Source: Zoroaster sp. YZ-2022 (lineage: Eukaryota; Echinodermata; Asteroidea; Forcipulatida; Zoroasteridae). Taken from it: 64,000 nt of DNA. The stretch spans positions 28,623,172 to 28,687,171 of the forward strand of contig CM055830.1 of assembly GCA_029582265.1 (NCBI GenBank), written 5' to 3'. Positions 55,290 through 64,000 of this stretch are shown in pieces; position 1 is the stretch's first letter; each line of letters starts with the position of its first letter. The notes under the pieces were generated by a model that was not told the DNA's origin, searched no databases, and saw nothing but the letters and a program-made list of their open reading frames with translations. A program made the position numbers and the translations under genes.

Positions 55290-56440
55290 AAATGAATAAA
55301 ACACACACACCGAAGTTGAGTCCAAAAGTATTGACTCTCGTCCATTATTTAAATCATATAATCGGCTTAGCATCTTTACAGTACTCTTCACCAACTCCCT
55401 TAGCATGTATTTATGTATTCACTCTTAGTTCTTGCAGGATACTTTTGATGGTTTACTCACGGATAAACAGGACGGCTTGAAATCTACCCGAAAAGGAAAT
55501 GTAAAGGAGAATTTCTTTGTCAAATATTTACAATATTTGTTGGACGTCTACATTGAAAGAATGGGGTGTTAAAAACTACACCAGAATTGTTCACATTTGA
55601 CAACTCGCCAAATATGAAAACCATAGAAAAATACTTTGATACCTACATGTTTTTATACCCCAACATTTGCTGGGTCGTGTGGCACCCTCCCTCAACAGTC
55701 GTCTCTTGGCAGATATTGTAACTTCAGCCGTCAGTGTACACAATGTACATGACATCTGGACCTTTATGCAAGCTGAGATCCAATCCAATCCAATCCAATC
55801 TGCATTTGTAAAGCGCCATCAATCTAGTTGCCTATTCCGAGGCGCTAGAACGTCTGATTAGAACGTCTGTGCTGTACCCTCATAATTGTAACGATGAGGT
55901 AATATCTTGTGTTGCTTGTGTAATGCGGTGCCGCCATTTTGCGACTTCGTGGATTTTCCTTGCTCGCTGGCAATCCAAACTGACTTGTTTCAAAAACCGT
56001 AAAGGTTTTCACACCGTTCTACTGCGATCACATACGGTGGATATGAGTTACACATGAAATGTTCACCGACTGCAGATCCGTCATGAATGTCAAAATTAAT
56101 AGAAATAGGGTACTGGTACACTGCCAAAACACTTTTATAAATGTTTTATTTATTATTTTTTTTATTTATTTTTTTTAATTTTTATTTGATTTTTGTATTT
56201 ATTAATTTCTTTAATTTCTTTATTTATTTATTTATTTTTATTTTTTTTAATTTTTTTAATTTTTTGACTGAAAAATTGTACATTTAATTATCATTTTTTT
56301 AAAATTAATTGTCCTTATTATCAACTTATATAGCTATAAATCCATTTTTATTTTGCTCATTGATTCGTATTTATTTATGTATTTATTTATGTATATATTG
56401 CAATTCAGTTTTGACTGTTGACTTTTATATTAATGTATAT
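55290..56440. other. Non-coding, with a short AATCC run and a long T-rich tract
   Basis: A few AATCC copies occur near 55780-55800. 56130-56410 is T/A low-complexity sequence. No gene was supported. GCCGCCATTTT at 55930-55940 is another YY1-like site. Confidence 0.45.
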
Positions 56441-56660
56441 TTATGAATCCTGTCTGTGACTGGACCAACAAGCTTTTGGGCTACAGTGTTTTAGTACACT
56501 TTTGTTGATCCTGGCCATCATAGATTGGTTTAAATGTTTGTTTGTCTTCACTGTGTACTCTATACCATTCCCTCTTAGTCTTAACTGTATTATTGTATTG
56601 TTCCTATAATGTATTGTTCATATGTTTTATTGGCCAAATAAAGAATAAGAATAAGAATTT
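56440..56660 (+). mobile_element. LINE 3' end fragment with AATAAG-type tail
   Basis: The sequence ends TTGGCCAAATAAAGAATAAG and repeats AATAAG (about 56635-56657), as in CR1-like 3' ends. There is no reverse transcriptase upstream, so this is a strongly 5'-truncated copy. Confidence 0.55.
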
Positions 56661-56836
56661 GTTAATGGACAGTAATGAATATGATCGAAAACTATAAAAT
56701 AAAAATAAATAAATACATTAAAAAACAAATTTTAAATAAAAAAATTGTTGAGAATTCAAAATAGGGTTTTGTGGGAATTTTGAGATCTGTTGAATCTTGG
56801 GTAGATTCAAGCTATGTGCAATTCACGGGGATTTTC

Positions 56837-56880
56837 TACGTTTCGATTAGCCTGTTCTAATCTTCGTCAGGAGAATGAAG
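56837..56880 (-). ncRNA. Hammerhead-ribozyme-like motif (Penelope-type)
   Basis: On the minus strand CTGACGA (plus 56864-56870) is followed by a GATTAG/CTAATC stem with a short loop, then GAAAC (plus 56840-56844). The flanking bases (TCTCCTGACGAAG and CGAAACGTAGA) resemble motifs in Penelope-like retroelement ends. Only the core and stem II were checked by eye; the cleavage site and other stems are not established. Confidence 0.4.
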
Positions 56881-56912
56881 AGAATTGGAGATGTGAGCCC
56901 AGCCCAAAGGCT

Positions 56913-57044
56913 TGATAGGGTTAAATGAGGGTCATTGCCCAAAAGGCTTGAAATTGTACCGCTATCCAGAATACCTCTATTATGGAAGCTAATGCTCTTG
57001 CAAATCATATCCCCGAGTGTAATGACCCTCATTTAACCCTATCA
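56913..57044. repeat. 24-bp perfect inverted repeat
   Basis: The sequence at 56913-56936 (TGATAGGGTTAAATGAGGGT and four more bases) is the exact reverse complement of 57021-57044. The spacer is 84 bp. It is adjacent to the hammerhead-like motif and may belong to the same retroelement remnant. Confidence 0.7.
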
Positions 57045-57582
57045 AACTATTATATTTTCTGGGATCATGGAGAATGGACAACTAAATGTAGAAACTTGTG
57101 AAACAAATTTCGGGTCCAAATAATTTATGTAAGGAAACTAAACTCACATTTCGAATAGTGAAACATAAAGATGACGAAGTGACAATGTAGCGTTGTCGAC
57201 GGTTCCCTCAGACCAACTGCGCCGAGCATGTTAATGGCACTTCTGGCATATCATAATTAATGTTATTTAGAGCCCCCCTTTTTTTAACTCCTAGATGGTG
57301 ACACTAACAACGTTACTGCAACGTTACTACAACGTTGCTTCGGGCTTTTTTCGTTCTCATGCCTGGGAGTGGATGGTGCGGCTCACAACGAGGGGTACCT
57401 TACGATGTACAAAAACAGGGTCAGGCTGGTTTTGTTTAAGGACTATAATCAATCTGAAACCAGTGTTAATGGAGGGAAAATAGTTATTATTCCTATGCTT
57501 CATTTTCACCAATGACGCTCCCTCACATTGCTCCGTGCATTAAGAAATCACCTAGCAAGAAAGTGCACCACCCAACACAACC

Positions 57583-58320
57583 ATGCCACCCAAACAACGA
57601 GGGGGAAAAAAGACGGGCCATACGGCAACTACCGTGAGCGTGGATCTCACTACGCCTAGGGACGAGCAACCCGATGTGGATTGTCGGCAAAACGGCGACG
57701 AGGATTTTGAGACCTTCGTCCGGTCTACCCTCTCCAAAATTGTGGACGGTCAGCGGCAGCTAGAAATTAAACTTGCGGCCTCCATTGAATTTAACAGTGA
57801 GAGAATCGCCGAGCTTGAGACGTCCAAAGACGCCCTTCAAAAATCACTCAACACCGTGACTACGGAGGTTGCCACCATGAAGGTTCAAATGGCTAGGCTG
57901 AACAGTGACGTAAATAAGCAGGAGCATTTTAGCCGCCGGAACAATTTTCGAGTGGTCGGAGTGGTCGAAAACTGTGTCGATAAAGTCGCGGACATTCTCC
58001 GTACCCATTTCGGCTGGGAATCTCCTCCGCATATCGAACGGGCTTACCGGGACGGAAAGGACTTTGATGGTAGGCCAGCACATATCTTAGTAAAACTGTT
58101 GTCTTACCAAGATAAAGTAAGAGTCATGAAAAAATGCAGGCAGTTTCTCAAGGGGTTACATATATTCATAATGGATGATCTCACAACACAAGATTGGAAG
58201 GAAAAGAAGACCTGGAAAATTGAAGTACAGAACTTATATGAACGTGGTATTAAGCTTCGTTTCTTCGCTGGCCGATGGAGGCACGGCAACGGTGAGGCAT
58301 ACAAGTTCAATGACAACTAG
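57583..58320 (+). CDS. LINE ORF1-like RNA-binding protein, intact and alone
   Basis: 245 residues from an ATG in a good context (ACAACCATGCC). It has a basic Pro/Lys N-terminus (MPPKQRGGKKTGH), then a long coiled coil (residues about 60-120, with SIEFNSERIAELETSKDALQ). An RRM-like segment follows (RRNNFRVVGVVEN), then a C-terminal domain (IERAYRDGKDFDGRPAHILV and later KLRFFAGRW). This is the layout of L1-type ORF1p, which trimerises and coats LINE RNA. No endonuclease or reverse transcriptase follows. The frame is intact, although most LINE copies are truncated from the 5' end. It could be a non-autonomous half-LINE, a recent insertion with a lost ORF2, or a co-opted gene. Confidence 0.75.
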   Translation: MPPKQRGGKKTGHTATTVSVDLTTPRDEQPDVDCRQNGDEDFETFVRSTLSKIVDGQRQLEIKLAASIEFNSERIAELETSKDALQKSLNTVTTEVATMKVQMARLNSDVNKQEHFSRRNNFRVVGVVENCVDKVADILRTHFGWESPPHIERAYRDGKDFDGRPAHILVKLLSYQDKVRVMKKCRQFLKGLHIFIMDDLTTQDWKEKKTWKIEVQNLYERGIKLRFFAGRWRHGNGEAYKFNDN

Positions 58321-60810
58321 AGCTTAAGTGTTTGTTAGAACAAACACACGGTGTTCGAGTCCACTTCCGGTTCAATCAAATTATCAACGATGATGTAAAT
58401 ATTATATTGTGCAAGGGTTTATCATCTTTTATAATAACAATATCAATTTTATATTCAAAAGACATATCAATTTTGCGTTAGAATGTGTTGAATTTGAACT
58501 TCCTGTTTGGACAGGAAGTAAAGGCCAGATTAGGTGGTTTGAAGTTCATATATGACCTCCTCCTCATGATTATGAAAAAATAACAAATTTGTCAACTTAT
58601 ACATCAAATAAAAGCTATGAGATATAACCTTTTAAAATGTGTAAAATCGTTACTTTGTGTGCCACTAATTGGACCATTGGCAAAGCATTTATGCTAAGTC
58701 ATTTCACAAGAATAACCATCTATTAATGTAAGGAATTCAATTGTGTTTTTGTTTTCTAATAGGTCATTTAGTTCTTGAGATATTGAAAAAGTTGTGAGAT
58801 TTAAGCAATAAATTAGAAATTAACAAGTGTGACTTGGAACACTGTTTTTTATTTTAAATATTGACACTAGCCCAACACATGCTTTTCTAAAACCATGCTA
58901 GATGATAAATCAACATTAAAAATCACTCATATGAAAATAGTTTGCCAGGGTTGTAGGTAGCCAGATCAACCTATTCAGCGTTATTATGGGCATAAAGTCA
59001 CAAAGTTGATTTAGGATAGAAGGGGACTACATGTATAGTAACTGGATTAAACTTGGCTGCAAATTCAAAGAGCAGGAAGTGTGGGTTAAATTGTTTGGAG
59101 GAGCTGGGGGTTACTGAAGACACTGAAGCATGGAAGAGTATAAATATTTCCCCTTTCCTTGTTTTTCCAACTTTACCAAGGAAAAGTTTCCCTGTGAGAG
59201 AAAAGTCTTTACACTCCTGAGATTTCCATTTCCATGTTGTGATTAATTTTTCCCTACATGGAACATAATAGAAAGTTAGCTAATAATTGTGCATTTCATC
59301 CATGTTCATGTAGCAGGTACCACAGAGTCTACTCAAAGCACAGCCGTATAGTAGTTGGGTGAAGAAGAAACAATACAGCTTATGTCAAATAGCTGATGTA
59401 TGCAGTCTTCAAAGCTTGTGCTAATTAGCCTTTCATTAGAAAACAAGCTTGTGACTACTACATGATAAAGTTGGAAGTAAGCTTCCATCTGTGCTTTCCA
59501 TCTTCCCCTGCCCCCGCAGAAGAGTTGTCAAAAGTAAATAATTCCCAATTCAAACAAAATTAAATGTAATTATATCCACTGGATCAAATCTGATAATTGC
59601 TTGCCCTTTTCATTTTGTTCATGGAAAAACCTTTCAATTTTAGATTTAAATGAAGACAACATTGGTATTTATCTCTTGGTATTAAGTCTTGTACGAAAAT
59701 AAATTTAATTGATGGACTGCATGTTTGTATACTGAGAGTGATCTATATTTATAATATACTTCACTTTCAGGCCAAGTTTATAAAAAAAAATATAATGATA
59801 AATTGACAATGATAGTGACACTGTAATCAAGCATCTCCTTTTTGTGACATGCTTATAAATTGTCTTTGTTTTCACCTAATCTGCAAATAATTAAAAAATA
59901 ATTTATAAAATTTGAAAACAAATTCTACATTGATTTTACATTTTCAAGGTTGTACACATGATTGGCAAAATGTCTGTAGCTGCATCCATACTACAGAATT
60001 ACAACCTAAAGATCAGATGCCATTTTGTACATAAATGTTTAGACATTGAAATAATCAAGAGTTCCATGGGTGCTTGTAAATTGCTAATAAAACAATGAAA
60101 TACATATTTATTTTAACTGTCTGTTGGGTTTCATGACTTGACTTTTGTGGTTCCACATTTCCCTCCCCCACAATCAATTGAAACCACTTTGTTGACTTGT
60201 TTAACCTACTTGTAACCAATCTAGAAATGAGTGTACATGGTCTTACACATGTAACAAGTAAAATGACTTCAGTGTAAATGAACCCAACTATGATCCTTTG
60301 TTGACAAGAAAACAGACACAATCTGCATTTATAATAAATGTACGCTCTGTATGTACGATTTAGTGACAGTTCAGAATGGGTGACATTCACGGGTTGTCAT
60401 TGGAATCGGTAATTTTGGAATAAAATGCCTGCCCCTTCCCCCAAGTTCTTGGTGATGGCGTGTGCTGCCACTAGTGATGAACCAACACATTTGTTTTCTA
60501 AAATTCTTTGGCTATCATTGCAGCACTATAGAATCCAAGAACTAGGGAAGGGGAGGGGCAAAAAAGCAATAAAAGTATAAGGGGCCCAAATTACCAATTC
60601 CATTGACTGAGGACTACTGCTTCATTATGTCGAAAATCATACCCTGCATCAATTCTGCATAGCTGCAGTTGCAAGATGTTTCTGTCCTCTTTTTAAAAAA
60701 GATTTAAGATTGAAAATAGGAGGGCTTAGATTTAAATAAATGTTGTTTAAATGACATGGTTTGGAAAGGTGGTTATCAGATACACCCCTTCTCTTGGACT
60801 GAAATGCCAG
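58321..60810. other. Non-coding AT-rich region
   Basis: No gene supported. GTGTTTGTT/AACAAACAC (58328-58350) and ACTTCCTGT-TTGG-ACAGGAAGT (about 58499-58520) are short hairpins; the second also holds two ETS-like sites. Confidence 0.5.
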
Positions 60811-61775
60811 TACTGCTATAGCCAAAAATAATAACAAATTATACTAAACCATAATTTTTTGTAATAAACAACCATTAAAACTAAATGAAATGTTCATCAT
60901 TGGTGTTTGATAATAAACATTAACTTCAACCTTGTAACACTTTAACATTAGGTCTCCTGAAAATTGTGTGAAAATCTGGGAAAATTTATTAAAAATAGGT
61001 GCTACCCCTCATGTTTCATAAAGTTATGTCTGGTAACGTCTTGAATTTTTACATAATTTTTTTATAATTGTTTTTTTTTTCTTTTCTCTAAGATAAAAGC
61101 ATTTCGGACAAATTAATTTGGTCATTAGGCCTATGTGTCCCAACCAAATAAAAATGTTTGATATGAGAATCTAAACAAAAATTGAAGCTTCCCTTTCACC
61201 ATTTTTCCTGTCAAATATGTAGAGTATGTAATCAGGGGTTTCACATAATTGCCAGGGGACATTGACATAATTGTGTTCATTATGTACACATAATACTGCT
61301 ATAGCAAAAAATAATAACAAATTATACTAAACCTTAATTTTTTGTAATAAACAACCATTAAAACTAAATGAAATGTTCATCATTGGTATTTAATAATGAA
61401 CATTAACTTCAACCCTGTAACACGTTAACATTAGATCTCTTGAAAAATGTATGTGAAAATCTGTGAAAATGTATTAAAAATAGGTGCTTCCCCTTGTGTT
61501 TCATAAAGTTATGTCATGGTAACTTCTTGAATTTTTCAATAATTTTTTTATATATTTTTTTTGGGTTTCTCTAAGATAAAAGCACTTTGGACAAATTAAT
61601 TTGGACATTAGGCATGTGTCCCAACCAAATAAAAATGTTTGATAACATAAGAATCTAAACCAAAATAGAAGCTTCACTTTCACCATTTTTCCTGTCAATT
61701 AATATATACAGTATGTAATCAGGGGTTTCACATAATTGCCAGGGGACATTGTCATGATTGTGTTCATTATGTATA
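60811..61775 (+). repeat. Tandem duplication of a 483-bp unit
   Basis: TACTGCTATAGC starts at 60811 and again at 61294. Both copies then run in parallel (for example AATAATAACAAATTATACTA and GCCAGGGGACATTG) with scattered substitutions and small gaps. No coding frame is preserved. Confidence 0.8.
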
Positions 61776-62352
61776 CACATGTACATCATGTTAATTCATT
61801 GTTATGTCTACCGATGGCAATGCAAATTAATATTGATCATGATTAAGATACTCACCCAGAATCTACCATGTCCAGGTAGATGCTGCTAAGCACCGGTTTG
61901 TTCAGTCTATGCCTTTCTTCATAGTTGATCGATGGTCTATCAAGCCTAGTAGTAATAAGCATTTTTCCTCATTTTTTGGCCTAGAGGTACTGGTAGTCAT
62001 GTACCTTGACTCCTCGCAATATTCATGACCGATGCAAAACAACAACACTGAGGACCCACATGAAATATAACTTCTTTGGCGAGCATCAAAACGCGAAACT
62101 AAATAGGTTTTTCTACAAATGTCTGTTCGTGCTAACAGTGTATGACTGTTAAGAATAATGTTATTTGTTCTACTTACAAAGATACTGTGACACAAAACCA
62201 TGCAACAAAGACAGTTCAATGATGGGATTGCACCGACGCTTCGCGACATGATATCCACTGCACGGCACTGTGTGATTTTCGGGTACAGCGCTAAGTGACA
62301 CATTGCAGTGTCCTGGCTGCGAAATTGACACACATTGAGAATACTAATGCAC
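61776..62352. other. Non-coding; long unsupported minus frame
   Basis: A 143-codon minus frame at 61902-62333 has Cys-rich, low-similarity content and no splice or domain support. Nothing else is recognised. Confidence 0.4.
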
Positions 62353-62362
62353 AGTAGTAACT

Positions 62363-63047
62363 AGACTTGATTTCAAGTCTGAGATCGCGGTTATTTTTGT
62401 CTGCATCAGCCACGCAAAACGCCGTTTACCCCTACTATCACAGCCCTAACTCGCGATCTCAGACTTGACCCTGTTGTGTTTGTGGATATTCATATATTCA
62501 TAGCTAAAATTTACATAATAATACAGATGCTAGAGAGATGGCCAATCAGGAGGCCACAAAAACCTTGTAGGCCGCGTCTATTACTAACAGGTTACACTCG
62601 CTTAAAATTCTTTCTGTAATATTATTCGATATTAAATTTGTATAGTGCTTGGTACGTAAATAGTATTTGAAATGATAGGTAAATTTAATGAGATCTTAGA
62701 GTTGTAAAAAACCACAAAATAAAATACATAATTTCTTCTCTACAAAAAAACGTCTTACCTACAGTTTAAATGGAATCGTTGAGTACATCGCCTCCAAGTG
62801 CATGTAAAAGGTTTGTTTGAATATTCATGTTATGGAAGGCTTTCCGACCAATCAGATTGTTCCGTCCACTTTTGGACTAATTCGCAATAGGTTGTGTACA
62901 AACCGAGAACAACATTCCCAAGTCTGTGATCGAAGGTTAATGTCGAAGGTTAATACACAAGAGGGCGCTATTTAATGCGATACTGCAGAACCGTATTGGC
63001 TTCAGGCAGACAAAAAAACCACGATCACAGACTTGGAACCAAGTCTA
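62363..63047. mobile_element. Mutator-like foldback element with 9-10-bp target duplication
   Basis: The outer ends AGACTTGATTTCAAGTCT and AGACTTGGTTCCAAGTCT (right end, reverse complement) continue as GAGATCGCGG/GTGATCGTGG and TTTTTGTCTGC, about 45 bp of terminal inverted repeat. AGTAGTAACT flanks both sides (62353-62362 and 63048-63057). Inner copies of CAAGTCTGAGATCGCG (near 62455, inverted, and 62920) make a nested structure. A 9-10-bp duplication suggests the Mutator class. There is no transposase. Confidence 0.75.
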
Positions 63048-63090
63048 AGTAGTAACTTAGTGGTGCGTCAATTGGGAAAAAGTGTAGGCT

Positions 63091-63125
63091 TAACCAAATA
63101 TCGTGTACTACACGATATTTGGTTA
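63091..63125. repeat. 16-bp inverted repeat with a single-base spacer
   Basis: AACCAAATATCGTGTA and TACACGATATTTGGTT are separated by one C. Confidence 0.7.
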
Positions 63126-63724
63126 CAATTGAGCTACATGTACAATCGATATCGACGCTGTTTGCGTGTGTGTGTTGCCCATGGCCCAGACTAGCGCCTC
63201 GTATTGCGCCTTGCGGCGCTATACGAACTTTGATTCTTTCATGCAACGTAACTAAAACGTTTTAAATTTGATTTAAAAAACTTTGATTTAGCGTAATTCG
63301 ACACCTGATGACATAATCATGACGTAACAGCAAACGGTTTCGTCAGCTTGTTATGTTCTGTTCATGTGTTAAGGTGGAAGGCTGTAAATGCTTAGCAAGA
63401 ATGCCTTTGTTGCCGGACAGTCGCCACTGAGATGAAGAAGTAAAAAAAAATAATAATAATAATTAAATAAATAAAATAAAAAAAGTACAAAAACAATAGG
63501 TGTTCGCGCTGTGCGCTCGAACACCTAATAAACGGTGATATGATGCATGACATCACTTGTTTACATCACTTGTTATACCCAAAGTCAAACTGTGACAAGC
63601 AAAAGATATAAAGTAGTTTATGGCAGACACCATAAAAATGAAAAACCCCGTTAAAAATTAATTGAGAACCCTAATATATGTTGAGCCATGCTTTTGACAA
63701 AATAATTAAATATTTCATTTTAAG
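63126..63724. other. Non-coding spacer
   Basis: A short TAGGTGTTCG/CGAACACCTA hairpin near 63498-63528 is the only structure seen. Confidence 0.45.
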
Positions 63725-63737
63725 GTACTTGTTTTCT

Positions 63738-63983
63738 AGGTAAAACTTGTAGCTTTGCATGGTGAGGATAAGTAAGACTAATTGCGGTGACACCATGTGG
63801 AATCTCAATTGAGTAGTAATTAGTTCTGAAAAGAACTGGAGGTACAACTCGACGTTTCGATCAGTATGCTCTGATCGTCCTCAGAGCATACTGATCGAAA
63901 CGTCGAATTGTACCTCCAGTTCTTTTCAGAACTAATTACTACTCAATTGAGATTCCACATGGTGTCACCGCAATTTGTCTGAC
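63738..63983. mobile_element. Palindromic hairpin element, full copy with 13-bp target duplication
   Basis: It begins AGGTAAAACTTGTAGCTTTG, like the copy at 8439, followed by a palindrome of about 95-bp arms (63781-63974). GTACTTGTTTTCT flanks it exactly (63725-63737 and 63984-63996). The CTGAGGA-stem-GAAAC core lies on the minus strand. Shared layout with independent 13- and 14-bp duplications shows that this is a mobile family. Confidence 0.85.
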
Positions 63984-64000
63984 GTACTTGTTTTCTGTTC

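Noticed and set aside
55667..55861. 64-codon frame around the AATCC run
   Set aside because: The frame crosses a microsatellite and has no domain or splice support.
61902..62333. 143-codon minus-strand frame
   Set aside because: There is no recognisable domain, and the composition fits a chance frame in non-coding DNA.

Overview
The window is eukaryotic, most likely from a marine invertebrate genome (an echinoderm or hemichordate would fit). It is AT-rich, with short exons bounded by GT/AG splice sites, a CR1/Jockey-type LINE, a tRNA-derived SINE, many small DNA transposons and a large virus-like Polinton/Maverick element. There are three runs of exactly 500 N (13438-13937, 31114-31613, 49875-50374), so these are placeholder scaffold gaps of unknown true size.

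Region 1-26605 is one giant inverted repeat. The left arm (1-13437) and right arm (13938-26605) carry the same loci in opposite orientation around a 500-N gap. From its outer end inward the left arm holds a frameshifted LINE, the last four exons of a gene with a tyrosine-recombinase-like domain, several short inverted-repeat elements, a higher-order satellite, a decayed copy of the gene's last exon, a SINE and a microsatellite. The right arm repeats all of this with many extra homopolymer errors and frame breaks. Its gene copy continues past the palindrome to upstream exons at 28091-29306. The simplest reading is two copies or haplotypes of one locus scaffolded head to head, although a real palindrome is not excluded.

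Region 29307-35800 is mostly non-coding. The one recognisable host-gene piece is the last exon of an apparent MFS (monocarboxylate-transporter-like) protein, directly after the second gap.

Region 35803-49617 is a Polinton/Maverick with about 17 genes: a zinc-ribbon protein, several small membrane proteins, two paralogous proteins, a candidate penton, a large conserved virion-type protein, a long coiled-coil/proline/membrane protein, the double-jelly-roll major capsid protein, the packaging ATPase, an RVE integrase and a protein-primed DNA polymerase B. The left end has a 127-bp tandem array and hairpins. The right end is missing: the polymerase stops just downstream of where motif A would be. 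A regular 21-22-bp array follows the ATPase gene. The element is damaged: an insertion in the capsid gene, in-frame stops in the integrase and in a membrane protein, and single-base homopolymer shifts in two genes. No maturation protease is visible. Together the genes describe a virus-like transposon that would replicate with its own polymerase, package with its ATPase/capsid set and integrate with its integrase, but this copy cannot do so as written.

Region 50375-64000 is mainly non-coding: a possible CpG-type promoter with a 48-bp perfect palindrome, minisatellites, a LINE 3-prime tail, a hammerhead-like motif, an isolated LINE ORF1 gene, a 483-bp tandem duplication, a Mutator-like foldback element and a second full copy of a hairpin element also present in the giant palindrome.
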